Of a DNA stretch of 33,258 bases, positions 1-8,768 are shown piece after piece. The notes under the pieces are model-generated. The model was given only the letters and a program-made list of their open reading frames with translations, ran no database searches and had not been told where the DNA came from. The DNA is taken from assembly GCA_000433035.1 (NCBI GenBank), contig FR890804.1:63921-97178 (forward strand). The letters are read 5' to 3'. The translations under genes and the position numbers were made by a program. Position 1 is the first letter of the stretch, and each line of letters starts with the position of its first letter. This stretch comes from Staphylococcus sp. CAG:324. GTDB taxonomy: Bacteria > Bacillota_I > Bacilli_A > ML615J-28 > CAG-313.

Positions 1-791
1 TGAACTCCAGAAATTTCTAATTCTTTTACCAATTCATCATTTAATTCAGGATATACTTTTCCTTTTACTTCATGAACTTTAACTTTGAAAGTGGCATCTT
101 TACCTGCTAAACTTTCATGATAATCCTTAGGAAAGGTAACATTAACCTCAACTTCATCCTCACTTTTTGCACCAATTAATTGATCTTCAAAGCCAGGTAT
201 AAATGATTTTGAACCTAATTCAAGGGGATAATTATCAGCCTTTCCTCCGTCAAAAGCAACACCATTTACAAAACCTTCAAAATCAATAACAACAGTATCC
301 CCATTTTCAGCAGGTGTATCCTTAATGACATTTTCAACTTTAGTATCTAATACCTTTTTAACTTCTTCATCAATATCTTTTTTTAGTACTCTTGTTGAAA
401 GAGGTTTTACTTTAATTCCTTTGTATTCACCAAGATGAACTTCTGGCCATACATCAACCTCAGCTGTATAAGTAAATCCTTTTCCTTTTTCAAGAGAAGA
501 ATAATCTAAATCAACTTTCGGTTCATCTGTTGGAAATACTTTTGCCTCCATCACTGCTTTTGGATACGTACTCTCAAAAACAAATTGTAAAGCATCTTGA
601 TATAAAGAACTCCAACCATATCTTTGAATAAAAATTGTTTTTGGCATTTTTCCCGGTCTAAAACCATCAGCTTTGACATCTTTTACAACCTTTTCAAAAG
701 CTTTATCTAATGCTTGGTCAAATTCTTCAGCACTAACTTCAACAGTTACTTTAACTGAATTTTCACTTAAGCGTTCTACGTTTACACTCAT
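1..791 (-). CDS. tig: Trigger factor, partial (C-terminus beyond left edge)
   Basis: Ribosome-associated chaperone and peptidyl-prolyl isomerase that meets nascent chains at the exit tunnel. About 263 codons are visible from the ATG at 791. The N-terminal ribosome-binding domain carries GFRPGKMP at residues 43-50, matching the family signature GFRxGKxP. It is followed by an FKBP-like PPIase domain (GDTVVIDFEGFVNG, then FDGGKADNYPLELGS and FIPGFEDQLIGA). The C-terminal chaperone arm lies outside the window. The start is supported by AAGGAG upstream and by a consensus promoter at 827-855. Transcription runs leftward, away from the DUF885 gene, whose 3' end almost touches the promoter. Identification is by conserved motifs and is secure. 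Confidence 0.96.
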   Translation of the reverse strand, partial: MSVNVERLSENSVKVTVEVSAEEFDQALDKAFEKVVKDVKADGFRPGKMPKTIFIQRYGWSSLYQDALQFVFESTYPKAVMEAKVFPTDEPKVDLDYSSLEKGKGFTYTAEVDVWPEVHLGEYKGIKVKPLSTRVLKKDIDEEVKKVLDTKVENVIKDTPAENGDTVVIDFEGFVNGVAFDGGKADNYPLELGSKSFIPGFEDQLIGAKSEDEVEVNVTFPKDYHESLAGKDATFKVKVHEVKGKVYPELNDELVKELEISGV

Positions 792-826
792 TTTATTTCT
801 CCTTAAATTTTTTAATATGCTTTATT

Positions 827-855
827 ATTATACTAAATTTCTATGTTTTTTTCAA
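827..855 (-). promoter_or_regulatory. Promoter of tig
   Basis: On the minus strand TTGAAA (850-855) is separated by 17 bp from TATAAT (827-832), about 35 bp before the tig start. It is a near-consensus sigma-A promoter. It begins before the stop of the upstream DUF885 gene is cleared, so read-through into tig is possible. Confidence 0.8.
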
Positions 856-866
856 GTTATAGGCTT

Positions 867-2669
867 TTATTCATATTTAGATAAAACATATTCTTCAACA
901 TAGCGAAGTGGCGCAGGTCCACAATCCAAAATATAGGTATGGAACGTTTTATAATCAAAATTGCTTCCTGCTAATTCTTTCACTTTTAGTTGCAAATCTT
1001 TAATTTTAAAATAGGTGAAAAAATATGTTTGAAAATTATTAGGAATCTCAACCAATTGCTCAAAAGTTGCTCTAATCGCCTCTTCACTAGCATTTGGATT
1101 AAAGTTTAAAATAAAATTTCTTAACTCATTGATATCCCAACCATTATAATGGATTCCCATATCAATTCGTGAATAAATTGCCGCATTGTATTCTTCTTGG
1201 AAAATTAAATAATCAACAAAATCATCCGAATATTTTCCTCTTAATAATTCAAAACTAAAAATTTCGGTATAAGTTGCCCAGCCTTCTGAATAACCAGATG
1301 ATTTTAAAACTTTTCTCAAAATATTAACATCTTTATTTTTAAAGTAAACATTTTGATATAGATGTCCAGGATATCCCTCATGTGCCAATGTTGTATATAA
1401 ATAGTTATAATCAAGATTTCCATATTCATCTTTAATATCTGCATTGTTTAAATAAATAAATTCTTCCGTAAAATTATCAATCGCACTAGTCATATAAGCA
1501 GCTGGACTAAAATTCTCTTCCATTGCTTTATCAATATATTTAACTGTTATCTTAGGTTTAGAAGTAAGTGGCGGAAAATAACTATCAAACGCTGTTTCAT
1601 AATATGAAAGTTGTTCTTCTGGCGTTTGATTCATCAATTGATAATTCAATACTTCATTTCTAAACTCCTCATCTGTCAAAACTAAATTTTGATAATATGT
1701 TAATTTTTCTTCATATATAGCAATTTTATTTTCAATATAGCGAATAGCATCTTCTACTGAAATTTTATAACCCACAGTATCTTGAAAATCAAGTTCATAA
1801 TACACCTTGCCAATTTCTTCACCTTTAGAATTTATATAATGAGCTAGTCCCATATTGTTCGTTGCTCTACCTTTTAATTTAGGTAACTCTGTTTGTACAT
1901 AACGATATCCTTCAAGTAATGGTCCCATTACTTTTTCTACATTCGTCTCTTTATATAATGTTTTTTCTTCAGATGTTAAAAAACTACATTCATCAATTTT
2001 TTTATTAATTGTTGTAATCATAAAATGTTCTGAACTATCCACTTTTGAAATAAAATTTTGACATTGCATAACCACTTTATCAATTACAAAATCTGGCATT
2101 CCATAGCCATTATCAGCCTTTTCAATTTCAAAATTGACATAGGCTTCAAAAGTTTCTGGAACTAAATCTAAATATTTAAAATAATTTTCAATATCTAATT
2201 TTGTTCTAAATTTATATTCTACTAAAAGTAATGGTAATTGTGCTTGATATCCAAGATAAGAACCCAAATAATTATTACTTAAATATCCCATTTCCATCGT
2301 TTTAGCGTTAATATTATCAACTAAATCAACGATGATATTATAAGTCATTTTTTGATCCTCATTTAACTTATTATAATCATATCGTTTAATACTACCAATA
2401 GTTAAGTTTATCAGTACCTTACTAGCATCCGATGTTAATCCTGGTGTTGGTAGCGAAGGTTCATAGTGTTCTAAACCAAAATTTTCTGGATGTTCAAATA
2501 AAAAATTAGAAGTCATTTCATCGTTACCTATTAATAACATAAAAACTTGATTAGCAACATCATCAAAAGTAGCAGGATCTAGTTCACCTTGACAATTATC
2601 ACAACTAGCAACACAAAGTGTCAAAACGCTAATTGCAATCACAAAAATAATTTTTTTTAATGCTCGCAT
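867..2669 (-). CDS. DUF885 family lipoprotein, putative zinc metallopeptidase
   Basis: Predicted secreted lipoprotein of the DUF885 family, a gluzincin-like metallopeptidase group. The N-terminus is a lipoprotein signal peptide with lipobox VASC, so Cys23 would be the lipidated first residue. The zinc motif HEGYPGH lies at residues 430-436, and a downstream EGWATY segment near residue 462 supplies the probable third ligand (Glu462), both typical of DUF885. At 600 residues it is full length. GAAAGGAA precedes the ATG. It lies 31 bp after the phosphopantetheinyl transferase gene and is probably cotranscribed with it. The substrate is unknown; a peptide-scavenging role at the outer face of the membrane is inference. 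Confidence 0.88.
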   Translation of the reverse strand: MRALKKIIFVIAISVLTLCVASCDNCQGELDPATFDDVANQVFMLLIGNDEMTSNFLFEHPENFGLEHYEPSLPTPGLTSDASKVLINLTIGSIKRYDYNKLNEDQKMTYNIIVDLVDNINAKTMEMGYLSNNYLGSYLGYQAQLPLLLVEYKFRTKLDIENYFKYLDLVPETFEAYVNFEIEKADNGYGMPDFVIDKVVMQCQNFISKVDSSEHFMITTINKKIDECSFLTSEEKTLYKETNVEKVMGPLLEGYRYVQTELPKLKGRATNNMGLAHYINSKGEEIGKVYYELDFQDTVGYKISVEDAIRYIENKIAIYEEKLTYYQNLVLTDEEFRNEVLNYQLMNQTPEEQLSYYETAFDSYFPPLTSKPKITVKYIDKAMEENFSPAAYMTSAIDNFTEEFIYLNNADIKDEYGNLDYNYLYTTLAHEGYPGHLYQNVYFKNKDVNILRKVLKSSGYSEGWATYTEIFSFELLRGKYSDDFVDYLIFQEEYNAAIYSRIDMGIHYNGWDINELRNFILNFNPNASEEAIRATFEQLVEIPNNFQTYFFTYFKIKDLQLKVKELAGSNFDYKTFHTYILDCGPAPLRYVEEYVLSKYE

Positions 2670-2700
2670 AATTTTTTCCTTTCTTTTCTATTCAAATTTT

Positions 2701-3288
2701 TTAAATAATAATCTCACTTATCTTAGCTTTTTCACACCCTTTATAAGAAAGCACATATAAGTTATTGTTATAGTTGATTAAATTTGTTTCAACATCTTTT
2801 CTTATCATTAACTGTTTTTTGGGATATCCTATCGTTTTTCCATTATATTTAATTAGTGCCTCATATTGAGTAAAGCCAATAAAAAAATTCATTAACAAAT
2901 CTTTATTATTTAATGGTAAACACCAAAATAATTTATTAACAATATTTTCAATATTATCAATTTCTCTAACTTTCTCTACATCTATTCCTATTTTTTTATT
3001 AGAAATTGCAACAACACAAAAATCTGCTGAATGGCTGATATTAAAATAAAATAATCTAACCATAGGTTTACCGAGTTTTGTAAAATAAAAATCTAAATCT
3101 TTTAAATTTTTATGATAATGTTTTTTTACAATCAAATCTAAACAATACCATGAAAATATTGAAGAATACAATGCTTTCTGATTTTTCTTTCTCAACAAGT
3201 AGTCCTTTATTATATCGGGAAATATTTCAATATCGATATGATAATTTTCTCTAATTTTTGCATAATAAATATGTAACATTTTATTCAC
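2701..3288 (-). CDS. 4'-phosphopantetheinyl transferase superfamily protein (Sfp-type)
   Basis: Probably transfers phosphopantetheine from CoA to a carrier-protein serine. The recognisable core is NISHSADF (ISHS 84-87) followed by IGIDVEK, with the Mg-binding Asp103 and Glu105. The second signature, usually WxxKEAxxK, is FTQYEALIK here: Glu143 is kept but the lysine before it is tyrosine. At 195 residues it is slightly short for Sfp. The superfamily call is firm but activity is less certain. No NRPS, PKS or acyl-carrier gene lies in the window, so the partner is unknown. The gene has an extended -10 promoter with a palindrome over the start point. AAGGTG precedes the ATG. Confidence 0.8.
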   Translation of the reverse strand: MNKMLHIYYAKIRENYHIDIEIFPDIIKDYLLRKKNQKALYSSIFSWYCLDLIVKKHYHKNLKDLDFYFTKLGKPMVRLFYFNISHSADFCVVAISNKKIGIDVEKVREIDNIENIVNKLFWCLPLNNKDLLMNFFIGFTQYEALIKYNGKTIGYPKKQLMIRKDVETNLINYNNNLYVLSYKGCEKAKISEIII

Positions 3289-3293
3289 CTTAT

Positions 3294-3315
3294 AATGACT
3301 ATCATTTATATTATA
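3294..3315 (-). promoter_or_regulatory. Extended -10 promoter with Fur-like palindrome, upstream of the PPTase gene
   Basis: On the minus strand TGATATAAT forms an extended -10 element (TATAAT at 3310-3315) with no good -35 box. Directly downstream, at about the transcription start, is an imperfect palindrome (AATGA, 3 nt, TCATT at 3294-3306). It resembles half of a Fur or DtxR-type box. A repressor site is plausible but short; treat it as tentative. Confidence 0.4.
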
Positions 3316-3419
3316 TCACATTTTTTTAATTTAACTAAAAAGATGCCTTATTATATATAAAAAATGATAAAATAAATAATCATCTTATTCATCGTAAATT
3401 TTATTTTAAAAAATAAAAT

Positions 3420-3454
3420 AAATCATTAACAAACTTTTAATTTGCTAATGATTT
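3420..3454 (-). terminator. Terminator of the ABC-2 exporter operon
   Basis: A 14-bp inverted repeat (3420-3433 with 3441-3454) lies just after the stop of the last permease gene. In the minus-strand RNA the single imperfect pair is a G-U wobble. A T-rich run follows, and a second AT-rich inverted repeat sits at about 3398-3420. Confidence 0.65.
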
Positions 3455-3462
3455 AAAATAAT

Positions 3463-4371
3463 TTAACTAATTTTTTTTCGATTTCTAAGTTTTATTTTAT
3501 AAAATACAATAAAAAACATAATGAAAATAATAATAAATCCACCTAAAATTAAATACATTTGCCACACTTCAACTAAATTACCAAAAAAATAAGTATTATA
3601 ATCAACCGAATTCTTAATATTAGTAACCACTTCATTGGGAAAACCAATTTCTTCCATCTCAAATATGATTTCTCTCATTGTATGATTTCTAATTAATGAA
3701 GTTGCATAAGTACTAGGAAAAAATGACAAAATATTTTGAAGAACACTTCCAAATTGTGATATCGGCATATAAGCACCACATATGAAACCATAACCTGAAC
3801 TTATCATAGTCCCAACTGCTGACATCTGACCTTGAGTTTTAAGAGGATAACAAAGAATAGTCGAAAGAGTAGTACCAAATAAAACTAATAAAACAATATC
3901 TAACATAATTAATAAAACATCAATTACTGATAAATACCATCCTACAATCCCCATATATATAAAGCAGACAATCATTGCCAAAAAACAAATAATAGAGGAA
4001 CTAAAGATGGTGGAAAAATAGTAACTACCAATAATTAGTGGTTTTCTTACTGGAGATGTAATGAAATCATTATTTGCTCCTGTCACCTTATCTTGAATCA
4101 TAATTAAATTATTACAAAAAGAAATCGTAATACAACTAACCGCAAATAAAGAAGAAAACAATTGACTACTGACAAATCCATTAATCAGTTTATCATCAAT
4201 TTCAAAACTTTCAGGAAAATTTTGGATAAAAATATCTTTATAAACACGTCCTAAAAAAGTAATATACAAAACAAGCAAAATAATTGGAGTAATTAATGAT
4301 GAGATTAACATTCCTTTATCTTTAAAAAATAACTTCATATTACGTTTTATCAAATATCCCATTGTTCTCAT
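3463..4371 (-). CDS. ABC-2 type transporter permease
   Basis: Integral membrane subunit of an ABC-2 exporter. It has a cytoplasmic N-terminus, then about six hydrophobic segments, including one near residues 20-40 and a cluster from about 110 to 220. Between segments it carries the ABC-2 core (NNDFITSPVRKPLIIGSYY). I use the ATG at 4371, which overlaps the ATPase stop by one base (TAATG) and has AGGAGG ten bases upstream. The in-frame TTG at 4380 is less likely. It pairs with the adjacent ATPase and is the last gene of a four-gene operon. The substrate cannot be read from the sequence; DrrB-like drug or lipid exporters are the nearest recognisable type. Confidence 0.85.
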   Translation of the reverse strand: MRTMGYLIKRNMKLFFKDKGMLISSLITPIILLVLYITFLGRVYKDIFIQNFPESFEIDDKLINGFVSSQLFSSLFAVSCITISFCNNLIMIQDKVTGANNDFITSPVRKPLIIGSYYFSTIFSSSIICFLAMIVCFIYMGIVGWYLSVIDVLLIMLDIVLLVLFGTTLSTILCYPLKTQGQMSAVGTMISSGYGFICGAYMPISQFGSVLQNILSFFPSTYATSLIRNHTMREIIFEMEEIGFPNEVVTNIKNSVDYNTYFFGNLVEVWQMYLILGGFIIIFIMFFIVFYKIKLRNRKKIS

Positions 4372-5291
4372 TATAAACAATCTCCTCCTGTTAAAACCTT
4401 TCCTGTTGCCGCAAGAAAAACATCATCCATTTTTCCTTTAGTGATTTCAAAATCAACAAATAAATCAGGATATTTATGAATGAGATGCACTGCTTCTTTT
4501 GTATTAGAAACTAATATTCGATAATAGTCATTAATCTTTTGATATGAAAGATGCATTTGTTTGATATCATCTTCACAAATATTATATAAAGTTATAAAAT
4601 CACCAGTATATTTATTTTTCAAATCTAAAGGAGTTCCACTTGCAACTTTTTTCCCCTCATCAATAATAACAACATAATCGGCATCACTTGCTTCTTCCAT
4701 ATAATGAGTCGTCAAAAAAACTGTCATTTTTAATTCTTTTCTTAAACTTTCAATTGCATTCCATACAAGAGTTCTTGTACGTGGATCTAATCCTGTCGTA
4801 GGTTCATCTAAAATTAAAATTTTAGGATTATGAATAATTGCTCTTGCAATATCAATTCTTCTTTTTTGACCACCAGATAATTTACCATATGGACGATCTA
4901 ATAAATTTTCAAAATTTAAAATTTTAGAAACTTTTTTCAGTTGCTCAATAAATTTTTCCTTATAAATTCCATATAAAGCAGCTCTACTTTCCAAATTATC
5001 GTATACAGTCAATGATTTATCCAAAACCGAATCTTGGAAAACAATACCGATTTCTTTTTTGATTAAACTAACATTTGATATTTTATCAATATCATAACCA
5101 TCAATTATAATTTGACCACTATCTTTTTCAAGTTGTCCACACATAATTGAAATAGTAGTGCTCTTTCCTGCACCATTTATTCCTAAAAAGGCAAATAATT
5201 CACCTTCTTCAACACAAAAACTCAAATCATCTACTGCTTTTATTTTACCAAAACTTTTATTAAGATGATTTATCTCAATTATTTTATCCAT
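4371..5291 (-). CDS. ABC-2 exporter ATP-binding protein (DrrA/CcmA type)
   Basis: ATPase subunit for the neighbouring permease. All nucleotide-binding motifs are present: Walker A GINGAGKST, Q-loop VFQDSVLD, signature LSGGQKRR, Walker B ILILDEPTTGLD and switch His in TTHYMEE. The remaining ~90 residues resemble the C-terminal domain of drug and antibiotic exporters of the DrrA group. The protein is 306 residues. The gene starts six bases after the upstream permease stops, and its stop overlaps the start of the next permease, so the subunits are translationally coupled. Confidence 0.9.
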   Translation of the reverse strand: MDKIIEINHLNKSFGKIKAVDDLSFCVEEGELFAFLGINGAGKSTTISIMCGQLEKDSGQIIIDGYDIDKISNVSLIKKEIGIVFQDSVLDKSLTVYDNLESRAALYGIYKEKFIEQLKKVSKILNFENLLDRPYGKLSGGQKRRIDIARAIIHNPKILILDEPTTGLDPRTRTLVWNAIESLRKELKMTVFLTTHYMEEASDADYVVIIDEGKKVASGTPLDLKNKYTGDFITLYNICEDDIKQMHLSYQKINDYYRILVSNTKEAVHLIHKYPDLFVDFEITKGKMDDVFLAATGKVLTGGDCL

Positions 5292-5297
5292 ATATTT

Positions 5298-6467
5298 CTA
5301 CCTATTAAAAATTACACGTTCATTATTAAACATTTTAGTCAATAAGAAAACACCAAGTCCAATATAAACTATATTACTCGTTATACAAATAAGAAAAGAA
5401 ACGGGATCTATTGTAATACTAAATACACCAATTAAACACTGAACAATATTATAAATAGGAATGATATACAACAATTTATTACTAGTAGCCGTCGTTGACA
5501 TAAAATTAGTAATACCAACTAGCAACACTATCATCATCAGAGGTATTGCATAGGATGTTGCTTCTTTGACACTTTTTGCAAAAGTTGAAACAATTGTAAG
5601 AAGCGTTGTAAATAATAATACTGTCATAACAATCAAAACTAACATCAAAAGAATCGTTGATAAACCATATGCTTGAAATGAAAAATCTGTTCCCATTAAT
5701 TTTGGCAATGATAGCATTAAACCTAAAAAACTTACAAGCGCTGAAACTAAAGAAGTAATTCCAAGTGACAATATTTTTCCAATAGCAATATGACTTCTTT
5801 TAGTTGGCGTTATCAATAATGTTGCAATAGTTCCTCTTTCTTTTTCGCCTGCTACAGATTCACTACAAACTCCCATTGCCCCTGAGAAAAGAAAAACCAT
5901 TAATAAAAAAGGTAGCATCATTGAAATAATTTGAATTGTTGTATCTTCTTTTTTTGCTACATCATATTTAATATCTAAATCCCTGTTAATATCAAATTTA
6001 TTTGAAATATTACTTTCATATTGATTTAATATTTCTAAATAATAACTATAAAATAAATTAGATGATTCTGAAGTAGAATTATAATATATTTCAATATTAG
6101 GTGCCATCTTTCCTGTATCTATATCATAAGCAAGCATCTTTTGATAAAAATCTTCTTCATAAATAATATATAAATCAGCCTCTTTATCTTTTATCTTATC
6201 AATAATCTTATCTTTTGATAAATTTTCTTTATTTTTATTGATATTCCAGCCATCTTTATTTAGAAAAGATTGGAACTCTGTTGGCTCATTCTCAACATAA
6301 ACCGTAAAATCAGTAATCGTAGGTGCTATTTTCTCCATTGAAATATTTCCCATCAAATTATAGATAACAAATATTAAAACTCCAGGTAATACTAAACCTA
6401 TAATCATTCTTGGATCTGTAAAAAATCTTTTTAATTCTTTTTTTACAATTGTCCATATATTACTCAT
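5298..6467 (-). CDS. ABC-2 permease, NatB-like
   Basis: Membrane subunit of a NatAB-type exporter. An N-terminal transmembrane helix (about residues 20-40) is followed by a large extracytoplasmic domain of about 130 residues and then five or six helices. The motif ESVAGEKERGTIATLLITP between them is characteristic of NatB/ABC-2 permeases. The ATG at 6467 fits the family start (MSNIWTIVKKEL); an upstream in-frame ATG at 6509 would add 14 residues inside the preceding gene. The gene overlaps the NatA-like ATPase end by about 8 bp. B. subtilis NatAB exports sodium; the substrate here is not established. Confidence 0.86.
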   Translation of the reverse strand: MSNIWTIVKKELKRFFTDPRMIIGLVLPGVLIFVIYNLMGNISMEKIAPTITDFTVYVENEPTEFQSFLNKDGWNINKNKENLSKDKIIDKIKDKEADLYIIYEEDFYQKMLAYDIDTGKMAPNIEIYYNSTSESSNLFYSYYLEILNQYESNISNKFDINRDLDIKYDVAKKEDTTIQIISMMLPFLLMVFLFSGAMGVCSESVAGEKERGTIATLLITPTKRSHIAIGKILSLGITSLVSALVSFLGLMLSLPKLMGTDFSFQAYGLSTILLMLVLIVMTVLLFTTLLTIVSTFAKSVKEATSYAIPLMMIVLLVGITNFMSTTATSNKLLYIIPIYNIVQCLIGVFSITIDPVSFLICITSNIVYIGLGVFLLTKMFNNERVIFNR

Positions 6468-7239
6468 ATTTTTCACCAATCCTTTCATCATATAATTCAA
6501 AAAAGACATCTTCTAATGATTTTTCTTTTGTCAAATTTGTTAAACTATCATCTTTAATCATTCTCCCATCAAAGATAATTCCTACACGATCACATAATTT
6601 TTCAACAAGTGAAAAAATGTGTGTTGAAAGAATGATTGTCTTTCCTTCTTTTTTTAATTCAATTAAAAAATCTGTAACGGATTTTGCTGTAATAACATCT
6701 AACCCATTCGTTGGCTCATCAAAAATAATAATTTCTGGATCATGAACAATTGAAATTACAAGTGAAACCTTTTGTTTCATTCCTGTTGACAAATCACCAA
6801 TTTTAACCTCTTTAAAATCTTCAATGCCAAATTTTTTAAATAAATAATTTTTTCTTTGCTCTGATAGTGTTTTTTCAATTTTATGAAGAGCAGAAAAATA
6901 ATCATACAAATAATTAGGAGTAAAAAAATCTTCTAATTTTAACTCACTAGTCAAAAAACCAATTTTTTGGCGAACCATATCAGGGTTTTTGGCAATATCA
7001 ATACCATCAACAAATACATCACCACTATCTGCTTTAATCAATGTTGATATAATTCTAAGAGTTGTTGTCTTTCCTGCACCATTTGGTCCTAACAAGCCAT
7101 AAATTTCCCCCTTATATGCTTTGAAAGATAAACCATCTACAGCAATTTTATACAAATCATTCGTTTTATTAATTTTTCGCTGTTTTGCAGTCAATTTAAA
7201 AGTTTTCTTCAAATCCTTTACTATTAATATTTCTTCCAT
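6460..7239 (-). CDS. ABC exporter ATP-binding protein, NatA-like
   Basis: First gene of the four-gene exporter operon. It has Walker A GPNGAGKTT, signature LSTGMKQK (the NatA/CcmA form), Walker B IIIFDEPTNGLD and a switch His in STHIFS. Compared with typical NatA it has a short extra segment near the N-terminus (AKQRKINKTNDLYKIA, between strand one and Walker A). AAGGAG precedes the ATG, and a strong promoter lies at 7269-7297. It is paired with the NatB-like permease by overlap. Confidence 0.9.
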   Translation of the reverse strand: MEEILIVKDLKKTFKLTAKQRKINKTNDLYKIAVDGLSFKAYKGEIYGLLGPNGAGKTTTLRIISTLIKADSGDVFVDGIDIAKNPDMVRQKIGFLTSELKLEDFFTPNYLYDYFSALHKIEKTLSEQRKNYLFKKFGIEDFKEVKIGDLSTGMKQKVSLVISIVHDPEIIIFDEPTNGLDVITAKSVTDFLIELKKEGKTIILSTHIFSLVEKLCDRVGIIFDGRMIKDDSLTNLTKEKSLEDVFFELYDERIGEKYE

Positions 7240-7268
7240 CTTTTATCTCCTTCGTAAATAGTAAATCT

Positions 7269-7297
7269 ATTATACTATATTTGTCTTTCTTTTTCAA
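7269..7297 (-). promoter_or_regulatory. Promoter of the ABC-2 exporter operon
   Basis: On the minus strand TTGAAA (7292-7297), 17 bp, TATAAT (7269-7274), 30 bp before the NatA-like start. It drives all four exporter genes down to the terminator at 3420-3454. Confidence 0.8.
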
Positions 7298-7342
7298 CTC
7301 AAATGTATCATTATGTATAAAATGTATTTAATAATAAATATT

Positions 7343-7368
7343 ATAACTGACATTTTAATGTCAGTTAT
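7343..7368 (-). terminator. Terminator of the pst-phoU operon
   Basis: A perfect 12-bp inverted repeat (7343-7354 with 7357-7368) overlaps the phoU stop codon. In the minus direction an A/T-rich tract with short T runs follows. It separates the pst operon from the exporter promoter. Confidence 0.7.
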
Positions 7369-7999
7369 TTTTAAATATAGATCCATCAATCATATAACTC
7401 ACCCACTCAGCAATGTTTGATGCATGATCAGCAATTCTTTCAATATATTTTGCAATAAGAGTAGTATATATAATATAAGGAATAGCACATTCTGCGTTTT
7501 TATCAAAATTAGTCAAATCGAAGACAATCTTAGCATAGATACGATCAACTTCATCATCTAATAAAATTGTTTTCTTAGCTAATTCAATATCTTCATTAAC
7601 GAAACTGAGAATAGCATCATTTATCATTTTTAAAGCAATTTGAACCATCTTATGAATATTTTCACTATTTTTAATATCAATAGCCTCCAATTTTTGACTA
7701 AATTCCATGATATCTTCGGCATGATCACCTATTCTTTCAATATCTGAAACAAGTTTTAAAATAGCAATAACTTCTCGCAAATCTTTGGCAAATAACCTTT
7801 CTTTAATTAAAAGGTTAAAACAAATTTCATCAATCAATTCTTCATATTGATTAACAATTTTATCATTAATTATAATTGGTTTTGTTTTTTTGGTATAAAA
7901 GGCTACTGCATCAGTAATATTATTTTTTACTTGATCAGCCATTTTTATCAACATTTGCTTTAAATATTTAATCTCACTTTGTAATTGCATCTTATCCAA
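7361..7999 (-). CDS. phoU: Phosphate transport regulator PhoU
   Basis: Cytoplasmic PhoU: two repeats of a three-helix bundle that bind metal clusters and mediate repression of the PhoR kinase when PstSCAB imports phosphate. The two family signatures are visible as LVSDIERIGDHAEDIMEF and IAKYIERIADHASNIAEW, one per repeat. The length of 212 residues is normal. It is the last gene of the pst operon and overlaps the end of pstB by 8 bp. AAGG precedes the ATG. Confidence 0.95.
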   Translation of the reverse strand: MDKMQLQSEIKYLKQMLIKMADQVKNNITDAVAFYTKKTKPIIINDKIVNQYEELIDEICFNLLIKERLFAKDLREVIAILKLVSDIERIGDHAEDIMEFSQKLEAIDIKNSENIHKMVQIALKMINDAILSFVNEDIELAKKTILLDDEVDRIYAKIVFDLTNFDKNAECAIPYIIYTTLIAKYIERIADHASNIAEWVSYMIDGSIFKNN

Positions 8000-8768
8000 A
8001 CCTTCCTGTAATATAATCTTCTGTTTTTTTATTTAAAGGATTACTAAATAAATGAATTGTTTCATTAAATTCCACAATTTCACCTAACATAAAAAATGCT
8101 GTATAATCCGAAATTCTACTTGCTTGTTGCATATTATGAGTTACGATTACTATTGTAAAATCCTTTTTTAAACTATTAATTAACTCCTCAATTTTGATAG
8201 TTGCGATTGGATCTAACGCTGATGTAGGTTCATCCATTAAAATTACTTCTGGAGCCATTGCAATGCATCTAGCGATGCATAAACGTTGTTGTTGACCACC
8301 TGATAATCCTAAAGCATTATCCTTTAAACGATCTTTTACTTCTTCAAAAAGTCCTGCTTTCTTTAATGAATCCTCGACAATCAAGCGTAATTTTTCTTTA
8401 TTTTTTATGCCTTGGCACCTAGGACCATAAGCAATATTATCAAAAATTGACATAGGAAAAGGATTCGGATTTTGAAAAACCATTCCCACTTTAGTTCTTA
8501 AATCAATTGGATTTATTTGATTTATATCCTCTTTTTTATATGTTATGGTTCCTTCTATTGTACAATTTTCAATTAAATCATTCATACGATTGAAACACCT
8601 AAGTAAAGTAGATTTACCACAACCTGAAGGACCGATGAAAGCAGTTACTTTATTTTTATAAATATTTAAATCAATATTTTTTAAAACTTGTTTTTCACCA
8701 TAATTAAGATTAACATTTCTTATTTCAAAAATTGGTAATGTTTTTTGAATATTCTCTTTAGACAGCAT
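7992..8768 (-). CDS. pstB: Phosphate ABC transporter ATP-binding protein PstB
   Basis: ATPase of the high-affinity phosphate importer. It contains Walker A GPSGCGKST, the PstB-typical VFQNPNPFPMSIFDNIAYGPR around the Q-loop, signature LSGGQQQR and Walker B VILMDEPTSALDPIA. The ATG at 8768 has AAGGAG seven bases upstream and gives 258 residues. The longer frame from 8801 lies inside pstA and lacks a good ribosome site. It overlaps pstA by 11 bp and phoU by 8 bp. Confidence 0.95.
   Translation of the reverse strand: MLSKENIQKTLPIFEIRNVNLNYGEKQVLKNIDLNIYKNKVTAFIGPSGCGKSTLLRCFNRMNDLIENCTIEGTITYKKEDINQINPIDLRTKVGMVFQNPNPFPMSIFDNIAYGPRCQGIKNKEKLRLIVEDSLKKAGLFEEVKDRLKDNALGLSGGQQQRLCIARCIAMAPEVILMDEPTSALDPIATIKIEELINSLKKDFTIVIVTHNMQQASRISDYTAFFMLGEIVEFNETIHLFSNPLNKKTEDYITGRFG

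Noticed and set aside
673..903. Plus-strand frame opposite tig and its promoter
   Set aside because: Shadow of trigger factor in another frame; no ribosome site. The same applies to 6449-6745, 9224-9418, 16288-16539, 17086-17406, 28836-29081, 29851-30108, 31390-31884 and 32113-32409.
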